Positions 17,687 to 27,380 are shown, counted from the stretch's first letter. The stretch: DNA of 64,000 bases from Streptococcus moroccensis (GCF_030812835.1 NZ_JAUSTM010000001.1:124001-188000), one strand, 5' to 3'. Numbers and translations: made by a program. The notes: generated by a model not told the origin, from the letters alone.

Positions 17687-17725
17687 ATTCTATTGTAATT
17701 TTTCACAAAGTTCAAGTATTTGAAC
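17687..17725 (-). promoter_or_regulatory. pdh operon promoter with overlapping palindrome
   Basis: On the minus strand TTGAAC (17715-17710) and TAGAAT (17692-17687) are 17 bases apart. The -35 lies in the palindrome GTTCAA-GTAT-TTGAAC (17710-17725), a candidate operator for an unidentified regulator. Confidence 0.6.
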
Positions 17726-17791
17726 CGTTTTCCTAGAATACCCAGCCATTCTCTAGAAATGCCTTGTTTTCAATGTTTTTTCATTTTTTAA

Positions 17792-17809
17792 TTGTGACAA
17801 ATTTCACTT
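17792..17809. promoter_or_regulatory. Rex-like site upstream of pdhA
   Basis: TTGTGA-N6-TCACTT matches 10 of 12 defined bases of the Rex consensus. It lies about 75 bases upstream of the -35 box of the pdh promoter, so it would act at a distance or serve the divergent gene. Moderate evidence only. Confidence 0.35.
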
Positions 17810-17897
17810 TTTTCTAAAAATTGGGGCATCTTTTTCATCCTACTATTCACAAACTTTTTTAGAAGTCTATGGCTACCCTCCTTTCTTATTTTTTTGA

Positions 17898-17903
17898 TAT
17901 AAT
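17898..17903 (+). promoter_or_regulatory. Extended -10 promoter of the TRIC-like gene
   Basis: TGATATAAT has the TGn extension with a perfect TATAAT at 17898-17903; no good -35 box is seen. The leader would be about 135 bases. Confidence 0.5.
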
Positions 17904-18046
17904 AATCTTGTTTCTCTAAGCAAACAATCTTAGCCCTAGATTAGCCCGAGATCCTATCCAGCAAATCTAGTGGCCAGGCGCTCGACCGAGATTCTTTTAG
18001 AAAAGAGAGACAATGTTCATCAATCAACAGTCCTGTGAGGTTTTTC

Positions 18047-18715
18047 GTGACTTTCGAACTTTTTTTAACCCTGTGCAACTATCTGGGGACCATCGCCTTT
18101 GCTGTTTCTGGTGCTGCAAAAGGTTTTAAACACCAATTGGATTTGTTTGGCTTTACCTTATTAGCTATCATCACCGCTTGTGGTGGTGGCATGCTCCGGG
18201 ATATGATGCTCTCAGAGATTCCAGTGGCCTTGGTCGACCCAAAACCGATTTACCTATCTATCGTCGTTTCGCTATTGATGTATGCCTTTGTCATTCGCCA
18301 AAAGGTGGACCAGCCTCGGACGCACAAACTTTATACCTTTTTAACCATCACCAACCTGACCTTTGATGCCATCGGGTTGGTCATCTTTGCCTTGATTGGT
18401 GCCAGCAAAGGAGTTGAGATGGGGATGAATCCGATGACTTCTGGCCTCCTAGCAACCCTAACAGGTGTTGGAGGAGGAATTATTCGAGACCTCTTGGTCA
18501 ACGAAGTTCCTATTGTACTCAAGGCAGATATCTATGCTGTCTTAGCCTTTGGTGCAGGCATCTGCTACCATCTCCTAGTCGTCAATTTAAGACTTCCTGA
18601 AATTCCAGTTTACATTGCCTTATTTATCATTTGCTTGGTTATTAGACTCATTGTCATTCGCTACAAGGTCAATCTTCCTGGTTTTAATCCTAAGCCGAAC
18701 CAATTGAGAGAGTAA
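18047..18715 (+). CDS. Trimeric intracellular cation channel (TRIC/UPF0126) family protein
   Basis: Two repeated membrane units each contain the family glycine-arginine motif: ACGGGMLRDMML in the first and TGVGGGIIRDLLVNEVP in the second; about seven membrane segments are predicted. Bacterial TRIC homologues form trimeric K+-permeable channels. I chose the GTG at 18047 (222 residues, TFELFLTLCNYLGTIAFAVSG), which has TGAGG 6 bases upstream; a GTG at 18035 would add four residues. A short unrelated frame at 18013 overlaps this start. Physiological role in streptococci is not known. Confidence 0.85.
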   Translation: MTFELFLTLCNYLGTIAFAVSGAAKGFKHQLDLFGFTLLAIITACGGGMLRDMMLSEIPVALVDPKPIYLSIVVSLLMYAFVIRQKVDQPRTHKLYTFLTITNLTFDAIGLVIFALIGASKGVEMGMNPMTSGLLATLTGVGGGIIRDLLVNEVPIVLKADIYAVLAFGAGICYHLLVVNLRLPEIPVYIALFIICLVIRLIVIRYKVNLPGFNPKPNQLRE

Positions 18716-18767
18716 TATAAATTCGATTCCTATGGTTTGCCCAAGTCCAAATGACTCATCAATCGTC

Positions 18768-18797
18768 TAGCAGAGAACGTCGGTTTTCTGCTTTTTT
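18768..18797 (+). terminator. Terminator of the TRIC-like gene
   Basis: AGCAGA (18769-18774) pairs with TCTGCT (18787-18792), with extra A-T pairs inside, followed by six Ts. Confidence 0.75.
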
Positions 18798-18963
18798 GGT
18801 GTAAAGCAGAGCCTTTTCACGCCATCGTCCTCAAAACGTCATCCATTTTAGCTACTAACCATCTTTAAACACAAGCACTTAAGGTTTCTTTCAGAAAATT
18901 TTCAGCTTCGTTTTAGACACGGACGGTAGACTTTAAGCATATACCTTTAGAGAGGAGGATGTT

Positions 18964-19899
18964 ATGTCATTTTTTAAAAAACATGCCTATACTATCCTAT
19001 TTAGTTCTATTCTTGTAGGAGCAAATACTTATTCTCTGCTCAAAACCTTTGTGATACCATCAGCCGTTAGTCAAGTCGTTGTCGCCCAAACCAACGCCAC
19101 AACTTCAAGTTCTGATACAACCACTAGCAACGATGCTTCTTCAGGTCAAGCAACGGTGACTGATAGCTCTTATCAAGATGACAACATCTCTATTACCATC
19201 ACTACCGAAAGTAATGGAGATACGACCTACTATGTGGCCGATATTGAGCTATCCAGTGCTGAGTATCTTAAAACAGCACTCGCTAAAAACACCTTTGGAA
19301 CTAATATAACGGAGACTACATCAGCTATTGCGAGTTCTAACAATGCCATCTTTGCTGTTAACGGTGATTACTACGGTGCCAATGAGACGGGCTATGTCAT
19401 TAAAAACGGCGTGATTTACCGCGATACCTCTCGAAGTTCTGAATACGAGGATTTGGCTGTGTATGCAGATGGTAGCTTCCAAACCTTCAACGAAGAGGAT
19501 ACCACTGCTCAAGCCTTGCTCGATAGCGGTGTCGTCAATACCTTTGCCTTTGGTCCAACCTTGGTCTCAAATGGCGAGATAGCTGTTTCTTCAAGCGATG
19601 AAGTCGGTAGAGCTATGTCTGACAACCCTCGGACGGCCATCGGCATTATCGAGGAAGAGGACGGCAGCCTCCACTATATCATCATTGTTTCTGACGGAAG
19701 GACAGATGCATCTACTGGCTTAACCCTCTATGAGATGGCTGAGATCATGCAATCCTATGGCGTGACCACTGCCTATAATCTCGACGGCGGCGGGTCATCG
19801 ACCATGTACTTTAATGGTCAGATCATTAACAATCCAACTACCAACGGAAATACCATCAAAGAAAGGGCGGTGAGTGATATTGTTTACATCGGTTACTAA
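18964..19899 (+). CDS. Secreted or anchored phosphodiester glycosidase (NAGPA domain) protein
   Basis: The 311 residues start with a basic N-terminus and one hydrophobic segment (about 9-30) without an obvious signal-peptidase motif, then a Ser/Thr-rich linker (40-70) and a NAGPA domain (about 85-311) ending with the hallmark YNLDGGGSSTMYFNG and IKERAVSDIVYI. Related proteins cleave N-acetylglucosamine-1-phosphodiester bonds or are annotated in exopolysaccharide synthesis. It is probably a membrane-tethered extracellular enzyme acting on cell-surface glycophosphates. The ATG follows GGAGGATGTT. It overlaps the next gene by 26 bases. Confidence 0.85.
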   Translation: MSFFKKHAYTILFSSILVGANTYSLLKTFVIPSAVSQVVVAQTNATTSSSDTTTSNDASSGQATVTDSSYQDDNISITITTESNGDTTYYVADIELSSAEYLKTALAKNTFGTNITETTSAIASSNNAIFAVNGDYYGANETGYVIKNGVIYRDTSRSSEYEDLAVYADGSFQTFNEEDTTAQALLDSGVVNTFAFGPTLVSNGEIAVSSSDEVGRAMSDNPRTAIGIIEEEDGSLHYIIIVSDGRTDASTGLTLYEMAEIMQSYGVTTAYNLDGGGSSTMYFNGQIINNPTTNGNTIKERAVSDIVYIGY

Positions 19900-20314
19900 T
19901 CACAGCTTCCGAAAAGCCGGTTTTGCCTACCTCGGGCTGACAGTCTTTTCCATTGTCTTCACGTTTGTCTATGAACACTTCAGCTACGGCGAATCTTCCC
20001 CTTACATGCGTCTCATGTTCCTTGCGCCGTTAGCTGGCATGGTGCTTTGCTTTCTAAGCCTTTGGCAGATGACCTGGCTAACCAACCGCCTGTCCCTACT
20101 TCTTTTTAATTCCACTCTAGGGATTATTGCAAGTGGCTGTCTGATTAAGGGAATCATTGAGATTTCTGGTCGATCAACAAGCATGGAACAGCCTTACTGG
20201 TATGCCGCAATAGTCTTTTTAGCCATGAGCCTACTAGCCGGCCTCACTCAGACCAAAAAAACCTCTCACAATGTTAATCAGCCATCCAGATTAGCCCGCC
20301 ACTCCAAGGCATAA
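19874..20314 (+). CDS. Small membrane protein of unknown function, coupled to the NAGPA gene
   Basis: The 146 residues contain four hydrophobic segments (about 17-36, 49-68, 78-97, 107-124) and a basic C-terminal tail. I do not recognise a family. The GTG at 19874 lies inside the end of the NAGPA gene and follows GAAAGGG at a 6-base spacing, so translation is coupled. The overlap suggests that the two products work together at the membrane, for instance in surface glycan handling; this is inference from context only. Confidence 0.72.
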   Translation: MILFTSVTNHSFRKAGFAYLGLTVFSIVFTFVYEHFSYGESSPYMRLMFLAPLAGMVLCFLSLWQMTWLTNRLSLLLFNSTLGIIASGCLIKGIIEISGRSTSMEQPYWYAAIVFLAMSLLAGLTQTKKTSHNVNQPSRLARHSKA

Positions 20315-20454
20315 CATTTTCAAAAATAGACAGAAATCTAAGAATACCAGAGCAACCCAAGTTAACCTTACACCATACATGTTCCTAATGATGGCTATTC
20401 CATTTCCAACTCTCGTTTTTAAAGAATTCTTTTCCAAAATCCTAAAATCCACAT

Positions 20455-20490
20455 AAAAACATCTCTAAGAGCGCCTTAGAGATGTTTTTT
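20455..20490. terminator. Bidirectional terminator
   Basis: An 11-bp stem ACATCTCTAAG / CTTAGAGATGT with loop AGCGC has Ts on both outer sides. It serves the plus-strand NAGPA pair and the minus-strand methionine operon. Confidence 0.92.
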
Positions 20491-20496
20491 GTATCG

Positions 20497-21189
20497 TTAC
20501 CGGTGGCTGATTTTCCGTGTCAGAAAATCCCCAATAAATTGCACACTAAAAATCAGAATTAAAATGAGGATTGTGGCGACAATCGTGACATCCTGCCGAC
20601 CGAGGTTATAACCGTATGAAACAGCTACGGTTCCTAATCCTCCTGAGCCAATCGCTCCAGCCATGGCCGTTTCCCCAATGAGGGAGATCAGCGTTACGGT
20701 TGAGACGCGAATCAGGTCGGGCAAGCCCTCACGGAGATAAACTAAGATGATGTCCCAAAGGTTAGCACCACTAGCTTGCGCCGCTTCAATCACCCCACCA
20801 TCCAATTCTGCTAAGACAACCTGAACCTGTCTAGCATAAAAGGGAAAAACAGCCAAAGACAGTGGTACAATAGCAGCCGTCGCTCCAAGTCTAGTCCCCA
20901 CAATGGCCCGTGTCACTGGAGAAATGAGGGCAAGGAGGATAATAAATGGAATGGCCCGAAAGACGGAAACAATTTTATCTAGAATTTGATAGAAGAAATT
21001 ATTAGCAATCACACCGCGAGGACCTGTCAGCACTAAGAACAGTCCCCCTAACAAACCCATTATCCCTCCGATAATAAAGGAATAAAAGGTCATGTATAAG
21101 GTCGCATAAATAGCGGTTCCCCAACCAGCCTGTCCTTCCCAGCCCATTTTGATAACATTGGGCAAGTTCTCTTGAATCCATTCTATCAT
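20497..21189 (-). CDS. metI: Methionine ABC transporter permease
   Basis: This 230-residue permease has five to six hydrophobic segments and the EAA loop [23 protein letters not shown] that docks to the ATPase. It belongs to the MetI/MetP group of DL-methionine importers. Its start overlaps the metN stop by 4 bases (ATGA), and it is the last gene of metQ-M20-metN-metI before a strong terminator. In pneumococcus the gene is often called metP. Confidence 0.95.
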   Translation of the reverse strand: MIEWIQENLPNVIKMGWEGQAGWGTAIYATLYMTFYSFIIGGIMGLLGGLFLVLTGPRGVIANNFFYQILDKIVSVFRAIPFIILLALISPVTRAIVGTRLGATAAIVPLSLAVFPFYARQVQVVLAELDGGVIEAAQASGANLWDIILVYLREGLPDLIRVSTVTLISLIGETAMAGAIGSGGLGTVAVSYGYNLGRQDVTIVATILILILIFSVQFIGDFLTRKISHR

Positions 21190-22253
21190 TGATGGCCACC
21201 TTCTTTCAATACCACAACACTGACACCAGCCTCTTGCAAGGCTTGAGTCGCTTGGTCCACCTTATCATCTGTCGCTGATAAAATCACAATCATCTCCCCA
21301 ACAGGTGTGTCGTCTAAAATCTCAATATTAGCAAAGAGAATGTTAGCTTTCACATGGAATTTAGCATAAATGTCATTCAAAATTGGTTCATCCGTCGATT
21401 GGCCAGCATACTTAAGCTGAACCAAACGACTCCCTTGAGGCAGGTATTTGACGGCATCTTGCTGAACAATTTTACCCATGGCTTCATCAATCCCAGTAGC
21501 GGTTTTAATGAAATCTTGGGTCAAGGCCTGTTTAGGACCTGAGAATATATCGAGAACCGAACCTTCTTCAATGAGGTGACCATTTTGCATGACCGCCACA
21601 CGGTTAGCAATGTCTTTAACAATCTGCATTTCATGCGTGATCAGAACAATAGTCAATCCCAACTTCTCATTGAGCTCTTTTAAGAGAGCCAAAATCTGCT
21701 TGGTCGTTTTAGGATCAAGGGCAGAAGTCGCTTCATCTGAAATCAGAATCTTAGGGTCATTGGCCAGCGCACGCGCAATGGCCACCCGCTGTTTCTGCCC
21801 GCCAGACAGCTGGGCTGGGTAGTTGTCTGCACGGTCGGACAAGCCTACTAGTTCTAAAAGATTAGCGACCTTTGCTGCCTTTTCATCCTTTGATAAGCCA
21901 GAGTGTTTCAAAGCAAAGGCGACATTTTCAGCAGCAGTAGACTGCGCCATGAGGTTAAAATGTTGGAAAATCATGCCAATTTCACGACGCTTCGCCCTTA
22001 AATCCTTACTCTTTAAGAGGACTTTCTCATCATAAATAACATCGCCGTCAATAGAAATCTTTCCCGCCGAAGGAACCTGCAGCAAATTGATGACACGCAC
22101 CAAAGTCGATTTTCCTGCACCAGAATAACCGACAATCCCATAGATATCGCCTTGATTGATATGAATGGTGACATCCTTGACCGCATCTATCTGGCGTTTC
22201 TTTTGCTCAAATGTTACATCAATATGATCTAACTGAATAATTGCTTTACTCAT
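21186..22253 (-). CDS. metN: Methionine ABC transporter ATPase
   Basis: The 355 residues contain Walker [10 protein letters not shown], signature [15 protein letters not shown], Walker [13 protein letters not shown] and a C-terminal ACT-like NIL domain (about 275-355), the regulatory methionine-binding domain of MetN. It drives methionine import with MetI and MetQ. It overlaps the upstream peptidase gene by 8 bases, giving a tightly coupled operon. Confidence 0.96.
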   Translation of the reverse strand: MSKAIIQLDHIDVTFEQKKRQIDAVKDVTIHINQGDIYGIVGYSGAGKSTLVRVINLLQVPSAGKISIDGDVIYDEKVLLKSKDLRAKRREIGMIFQHFNLMAQSTAAENVAFALKHSGLSKDEKAAKVANLLELVGLSDRADNYPAQLSGGQKQRVAIARALANDPKILISDEATSALDPKTTKQILALLKELNEKLGLTIVLITHEMQIVKDIANRVAVMQNGHLIEEGSVLDIFSGPKQALTQDFIKTATGIDEAMGKIVQQDAVKYLPQGSRLVQLKYAGQSTDEPILNDIYAKFHVKANILFANIEILDDTPVGEMIVILSATDDKVDQATQALQEAGVSVVVLKEGGHQ

Positions 22254-23616
22254 AACTGTTGATTAATCTTTCTACTAATTGGATATGGCTGTAATAATCC
22301 GCGAGACGAATGTTTTCATCCCCTCCGTGATCACGGCTCTTTTCATGTCCCAGACCAAAGCCAGCGATAGGGACACCGAGAGCGTCAAAAACTGTATGCA
22401 TGGGACCTGTTCCTGGTGATGTCGGTAAAACCGCCACTTCTCTCCCTTCATGTGCTTCTGCTACCGCAATCAAATTGAGAATAGATGGTGCTGACATATC
22501 GCTACGGTAACTCATCTCACCTAACGTTTTAGTGACCACAACTTTTTCAAAGCCCTCTTTAGCCAAATGCTGTTTTATTGTATCTAAAACACCGTCCGGT
22601 GTCAATCCCGGCACCAAGCGTACTTCCATCTTAGCACTGGCTTTGGACGGTAAAATCGTTTTGACCCCCTGCCCTTGGTAACCCGTTTGGATACCCTGGA
22701 TGTTAATAGAGGGCTCAAAAAAGAGATGCCTTAAAAAATCTTCTCGCTCTGCCTTTAAAAGAGGCAGTTTAAGGCCATAAACTACTTGAACCCCTTCAGG
22801 GCGACGCTGGGCAAATTGCTCAACCAAGGCGAGTTCACGCTCTGTCGGGATGTTAGCCTTGTCCACCAGTCCATGAACGAGAATGCGCCCATCACGGTCT
22901 CTTAGAGTCGTCAACGCTTGTAGGAGATACCAAGAAGCCGAGTCAATGACCCCTCCAAAAGAAGAATGAATATCGACTTCTGCTGAATCCACGGTAAGGT
23001 TAAAGGTCACAATCCCTTTATTGCCTCCAGAAATCTCCAGTTGCCCTAAGTTATTGCGAATGCCTTGCTCCCACACAAGAAGGTCTGCTCCTTTTAGCTC
23101 CTCTTGATAGTCGTCTAAGTATTTGTCCAAATCAACAGACGCCGATTCCTCAGCCCCTTCCATGATAAAGATAATATTGACCGGCAGGCTTTGATGCTCC
23201 TGTAGATATCGGACAATTGCTGAAAGACGGGCCGTGATGTGCCCCTTATCATCATCAACGCCTCGCCCATAGGCATACCCCTCACGAACAGACAAGGTAA
23301 AGGGATCAGCTGTCCAAGGTTGATCAGCATCTGCCGGAACCGTGTCATAATGATTGTAAAAAATCAAAGTCTTCGCATCTGGCTTAGGGGATGAAAATTT
23401 AGCCATCACAAAAGGCGCCGCATAACGATTATCTAAGGTAACCGTTGCACCAGCCTCTTCAAAAAGCTCCTTTAAATAAGTCGCCACATCTAATAAACCG
23501 ATTTGCTGGGCAAAGATGGACTTTTTACCAATCAAGGTCTTTAAATGATCAAAATAACGCTGAGCAATCTTATCAGCTTCAAAGGCTTCCAACAATTCTT
23601 TCTCTGTTAAGGTCAT
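22246..23616 (-). CDS. M20-family metallopeptidase of the methionine uptake operon
   Basis: This 456-residue M20 enzyme has the zinc ligands in [20 protein letters not shown] and EGAEESAS, a dimerisation domain (about 190-310) and a late conserved HGGDENI histidine. It probably trims dipeptides or N-blocked amino acids in the cytosol. Its place between metQ and metN is conserved in streptococci, which suggests that it frees methionine from imported peptides or derivatives; the substrate is not shown by sequence. The ATG at 23614-23616 follows GGAGGAGAAAAGAC, and a longer frame has no support. Confidence 0.9.
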   Translation of the reverse strand: MTLTEKELLEAFEADKIAQRYFDHLKTLIGKKSIFAQQIGLLDVATYLKELFEEAGATVTLDNRYAAPFVMAKFSSPKPDAKTLIFYNHYDTVPADADQPWTADPFTLSVREGYAYGRGVDDDKGHITARLSAIVRYLQEHQSLPVNIIFIMEGAEESASVDLDKYLDDYQEELKGADLLVWEQGIRNNLGQLEISGGNKGIVTFNLTVDSAEVDIHSSFGGVIDSASWYLLQALTTLRDRDGRILVHGLVDKANIPTERELALVEQFAQRRPEGVQVVYGLKLPLLKAEREDFLRHLFFEPSINIQGIQTGYQGQGVKTILPSKASAKMEVRLVPGLTPDGVLDTIKQHLAKEGFEKVVVTKTLGEMSYRSDMSAPSILNLIAVAEAHEGREVAVLPTSPGTGPMHTVFDALGVPIAGFGLGHEKSRDHGGDENIRLADYYSHIQLVERLINSYE

Positions 23617-23700
23617 GTCTTTTCTCCTCCAGAAATAAACCAAGGAGCGTATGTCTCCACACGCTCCCCGTCCTGTTCCATACAAATTACCAAACACAAA

Positions 23701-24588
23701 TTACCAAACTGGCAAGTCAAGTCCGTCAGATTCTTTTTCAATAGAAGTCTTCACAGAGTCTGTGTAGTAAGCGTCAAGAATCGCTTGAATCGCTTCAGCA
23801 TTGTCTTTGTCTTTCCAATCTTTTGGAGCTGCGATGATATTGACCCATTGTTGTGAGTTTTCATCTTTTTGTTCTACATAAAGCGCATTTTTGTAGTCCA
23901 AGTTAGCTGGAACTGCATAGGAGTTGTTAACAATGGCTGCGTCCACATCGATCAATGAATTAGCTGTTTGGCTAGCGTCCAATTCAGTGATGGTAATGTT
24001 TTTAGGATTATCAGTAATATCGGCAACAGTCGCAAATGTATCACCAGAAACACCTAGTTCAATCAATCCAGCAGATTGCAAGACATAAAGGGCACGGCTT
24101 CCGTTCGTCGGATCATTGGGAATAGCAACGGTAGCATTTTCAGGAAGCTCATCGACTGACGCATACTTATTCTTGCCATTTTCAGTTCCTGAATAGAGAC
24201 GGATTGGACTCAAATATGTATCCAAGATGGCAACCAAGTCACCATTGTTTTCTTTGTTCCAGTTGTTGAGGAAGCTGTGGTGTTGGAAAGCATTGATATC
24301 CACTTCACCTTCAGCAACTGCTGGGTTAGGTTGTGAGTAATCGGTAAATTGTGTAAATTCGATATCGATGTTGTGACCCGCTGCTTCGAGCTCGTCTTCG
24401 ATTTTGTCCCAACGGTCTTCATCAGCTTCAGTCATGGTCATAACACCAACTTTAACCAAAACTTCTGTAGCATCAGAATCTGATGCGTTAGACGTGCTTG
24501 ATGAGTTTGAAGCTGGGGCACATGCTGCTAAAAGAGTAGCTGAGGCAAGCGCTAGGCCAGATACGCTTAACCATTTTTTTAATGTCAT
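23701..24588 (-). CDS. metQ: Methionine-binding lipoprotein
   Basis: The 295 residues start with a lipoprotein signal (LLAAC, lipidated Cys23) and a Ser-rich linker, followed by the NlpA/MetQ fold (VKVGVMTMTEADEDRWDKIE, AIPNDPTNGSRALYVLQSAGLIEL). It captures methionine outside the membrane for MetNI. The ATG at 24586-24588 follows AAGGAGAATCCCT. A MET-box lies about 110 bases upstream, so expression should rise when methionine is scarce. Confidence 0.95.
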   Translation of the reverse strand: MTLKKWLSVSGLALASATLLAACAPASNSSSTSNASDSDATEVLVKVGVMTMTEADEDRWDKIEDELEAAGHNIDIEFTQFTDYSQPNPAVAEGEVDINAFQHHSFLNNWNKENNGDLVAILDTYLSPIRLYSGTENGKNKYASVDELPENATVAIPNDPTNGSRALYVLQSAGLIELGVSGDTFATVADITDNPKNITITELDASQTANSLIDVDAAIVNNSYAVPANLDYKNALYVEQKDENSQQWVNIIAAPKDWKDKDNAEAIQAILDAYYTDSVKTSIEKESDGLDLPVW

Positions 24589-24699
24589 AGGGATTCTCCT
24601 TATATTGCGATGCTTGATAACTGTCTTTATCAAAAAGACTACTTAATTAGTTTGCCATATTTTGAAATCCTTGACAAATACTTATTAAGTAGTAATAGG

Positions 24700-24716
24700 T
24701 ATAGTTTTAAACTATA
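24700..24716. promoter_or_regulatory. MET-box (MtaR/MetR-type operator) of the methionine operon
   Basis: TATAGTTTTAAACTATA is a perfect 17-base palindrome about a central T and matches the streptococcal MET-box described for LysR-type methionine regulators. It sits between the stop codon of the upstream substrate-binding gene (24726) and metQ. Confidence 0.88.
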
Positions 24717-24725
24717 TGCTTAAGA

Positions 24726-25580
24726 TTAGTTTGGTGCAACCAATTCATCAGCTGATGGCACGTAGTTTCCACCGAGGAATTTTTCTGAAAGCTCAGCCAA
24801 TGTTCCGTCTGCTTCCAATTCTTTCAATCGTTCGTTGACTTGGTCACGCAACTCTTCTTGACCATCCGCAAAGATGATGTAGATCAAAGGACGTGTATCT
24901 GCTGGAAGATCGATAACTTTCAAGTTATCCAACCCTTGGTCATCCGCGATTGTTTGAGCAACGATTCCTTCAAAGAGTTTGTAGTCGTGCTGCTCGTCAT
25001 TCAAACGGTTCAAGATAGCTTGGATCGAATCTCTTGTATAATTAATAGTTGTTGTGTTATCAGGGTTTTCTTCGTTGTATTTTTCCAACTGAGTCGCAGT
25101 TGTTGTTCCTTGAACAACTTCTGTTGACTTGCCGCCGATATCATCCAAGCCAGTGATGTCACTGTTTTTAGGAACAATCATAGAAAGCGGGTTTGACGCT
25201 GTTGGTACAGAGTAAAGATACTTTTCAGCACGTTCATCAGTATAAGAGATGTTATTTACCGCAAGTTGGTAACGGTCAGAGTCAAGACCAGCAAAGACTG
25301 AAGACCACTCTGTTACTTCATATTCCAATTCATACTGATCAAGACCTTCAAAAACAGCTTTAACCACTTCGAACTCATAACCCGTCAAGTTACCATCTTC
25401 GTCTTCATAGTTAAATGGTTTTGGAGAAGCATTTGTTCCCAAGTAAATTTTTGTTTTTTCAGCAGATGCTTCACTTGATGCTGAGCTATCAGCTGTTGAA
25501 TCATTAGATGAGCTACATGCAGCCAAAAGTGTCGCTGCTAGGCCTAATCCTGTCACTGTTAAAAGTTTTTTCAATTTCAT
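24726..25580 (-). CDS. Polar amino-acid (probably cystine-type) ABC substrate-binding lipoprotein
   Basis: The 284 residues have a lipobox (LLAAC, Cys22) and a family 3 solute-binding fold (GTNASPKPFNYEDEDGNLTGYEFEVVKAV). Homologues beside metQ in other streptococci bind cystine or polar amino acids. No permease or ATPase gene for it is nearby, so it is an orphan binding protein that must share a transporter. Its stop is only 9 bases from the MET-box, with no terminator between, so read-through into metQ is possible. Confidence 0.88.
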   Translation of the reverse strand: MKLKKLLTVTGLGLAATLLAACSSSNDSTADSSASSEASAEKTKIYLGTNASPKPFNYEDEDGNLTGYEFEVVKAVFEGLDQYELEYEVTEWSSVFAGLDSDRYQLAVNNISYTDERAEKYLYSVPTASNPLSMIVPKNSDITGLDDIGGKSTEVVQGTTTATQLEKYNEENPDNTTTINYTRDSIQAILNRLNDEQHDYKLFEGIVAQTIADDQGLDNLKVIDLPADTRPLIYIIFADGQEELRDQVNERLKELEADGTLAELSEKFLGGNYVPSADELVAPN

Positions 25581-25741
25581 TTTTGTCTCCTTCTTTTGCT
25601 AGGAATCTTTACACCTAGCCGTTTTAAATGACTAGTCTATCTTATCACAAGTCTGGATGTTTGCCCATCGATTCAACCTTATAGAATTCTTATCACGGTG
25701 ATAGGTTTTCTTTATTGGCTCTAAAAAATGTCCCAAAAAAT

Positions 25742-25793
25742 CAAAAAAAGAGGAGGACAAAACCTGGCTAGATAAACTAGTGGCCGACCTCTC
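25742..25793 (-). terminator. Terminator of malQ
   Basis: Minus-strand arms GAGGTCGGCCACTAG and CTAGCCAGG..CCTCC pair around TTTAT, followed by TCTTTTTTTG. Confidence 0.75.
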
Positions 25794-25805
25794 ACTATAA
25801 ATGCT

Positions 25806-27314
25806 TTATGTCCTTTTCTTAGGAGTTCTTTCACGTTTGTAGCGTCTTGTGAGTTCTGTTAAGCTAGCGATGAGATCATCTGTGATGGCATGAGGCTTCA
25901 TCCTCCAGCTCCAATTCCCACCCAAGGTTCCCGGGGAATTGATACGAGCTGTTCCATCTAACTCCAGTAGATCTTGCATCGGTGTGATGGCGAGGTAAGA
26001 TGGAGCCGACCAAGCTTGACGGATCATCGCTTGACTGGCTGATTCACTCGACTGCCGATGGCTATATGCATCAAAAAACGCTCGTGTTTCATCAGTGATT
26101 TCATCGTTATACCAGCCCTTGATCGTATTATGGTCATGGGTCCCAGTGTAGACGACCGACTGTTTTTGGCAGTTGTGCGGTAAATAGTCACTGTCATTTT
26201 GTGCGTCGTAGGCAAATTGCAATATTTTCATACCCGGAAAACCTGTTACAGCAAGGAGGGCTTTCGCTTCTTCAGTAACCAGCCCCAGGTCTTCAGCGAT
26301 GATGGGCAGGTGACGGAAATGCTCCTTGAGGCTTTCAAAGAGGTCATAGCCAGGACCTTTAACCCATCTTCCATTCTTTGCTGTTTCGTCGCCTACTGGT
26401 ATCTCCCAGAACGCATTAAAACCTATAAAATGGTCAATCCTCACGACATCATAGAGTTCAAAGAGCATTCCCATCCGCTCTTTCCACCAGGCATAATCGT
26501 CTTTAGCCATCGCCTCCCAGTTGTATATAGGATTTCCCCAGAGTTGCCCGGTTTCTGAAAATGGATCCGGCGGGTAACCGGCAACGACAGAGGGATGACC
26601 ATTCTGGTCCGTTTTAAAGTATTGGGGCGACCGCCACATGTCACTGCTGTCTGAGGAAACATAGATAGGCATATCTCCGATAATCTGAATGCCTTTTTGA
26701 TTAGCATAAGCCTTTAGCTGATGCCACTGTTTAAAAAAGAAATACTGAGTGACCTGATGGTAGGTCCATTTATCAGCGAGTAACTGACGGTAATACCTGA
26801 TAGCAATCCCCGTCCTCTGGCGGATGGTTTCATCTGGCCAATCTAACCAAGAAACCCCACCAAAATGATCCTTGATGGCCATATAGTCGGCAAAATCTAA
26901 CAACCACTCTTTTTGGTTTAAGATAAACGTCTCATAATCAGCGCTAAACCCTCTAGCACTAAAAGTGTCGACAGCCTTTCTTAACAGCTGATCATGACTA
27001 GCATAGACCATATCATAATCAACTTCCTGGTCATTAGCTCCAAAATCTAGCCCATCAAAATCCTTATCATCTATTAAACCTTCATCACGCAGAAAATCCA
27101 AGCTAATAAAATAAGGATTGCCTGCAAAAGCAGAATACGATTGATAAGGGGATTCTCCATAACTCAAGGTTCCTAAGGGAAGTATCTGCCAGTAGCTTTG
27201 TTGCGTTTCAACCAGAAAGTCGACAAAATCATAGGCAACTTGGCCAAAATCACCAATCCCATAAGGACTTGGTAGGGAAAAAATAGGCATTAAGATACCA
27301 CTACTACGTTTCAT
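25806..27314 (-). CDS. malQ: 4-alpha-glucanotransferase (amylomaltase)
   Basis: This 502-residue GH77 enzyme shows SSGILMPIFSLPSPYGIGDFG at the start, DMPIYVSSDSSD, RIDHFIGF (nucleophile Asp), IAEDLGLV (acid/base Glu) and YTGTHDHNTIKGW. It disproportionates maltodextrins, releasing glucose. It usually pairs with the phosphorylase malP, but here its stop is followed by a terminator and no malP is present. The ATG at 27312-27314 follows AAAGGAATGCTCTT. A MalR-type operator lies 55 bases upstream. Confidence 0.95.
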   Translation of the reverse strand: MKRSSGILMPIFSLPSPYGIGDFGQVAYDFVDFLVETQQSYWQILPLGTLSYGESPYQSYSAFAGNPYFISLDFLRDEGLIDDKDFDGLDFGANDQEVDYDMVYASHDQLLRKAVDTFSARGFSADYETFILNQKEWLLDFADYMAIKDHFGGVSWLDWPDETIRQRTGIAIRYYRQLLADKWTYHQVTQYFFFKQWHQLKAYANQKGIQIIGDMPIYVSSDSSDMWRSPQYFKTDQNGHPSVVAGYPPDPFSETGQLWGNPIYNWEAMAKDDYAWWKERMGMLFELYDVVRIDHFIGFNAFWEIPVGDETAKNGRWVKGPGYDLFESLKEHFRHLPIIAEDLGLVTEEAKALLAVTGFPGMKILQFAYDAQNDSDYLPHNCQKQSVVYTGTHDHNTIKGWYNDEITDETRAFFDAYSHRQSSESASQAMIRQAWSAPSYLAITPMQDLLELDGTARINSPGTLGGNWSWRMKPHAITDDLIASLTELTRRYKRERTPKKRT

Positions 27315-27368
27315 AAGAGCATTCCTTTCTAGAGTTTTTAAAGGGATCATCAGGTTACAACAAGTTAC

Positions 27369-27380
27369 GCAACCGATTGC
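27369..27380. promoter_or_regulatory. MalR-type operator upstream of malQ
   Basis: GCAACCGATTGC is a LacI-family palindrome with central CG. The same half-site GCAACC recurs at the malX promoter and in the malR-malX gap. Confidence 0.75.

Noticed and set aside
18013-18120. Short frame starting at ATG 18013 before the TRIC-like gene
   Set aside because: It overlaps the TRIC start in another frame, gives about 35 residues without recognisable features, and has only a weak ribosome site. A leader-peptide role cannot be shown.
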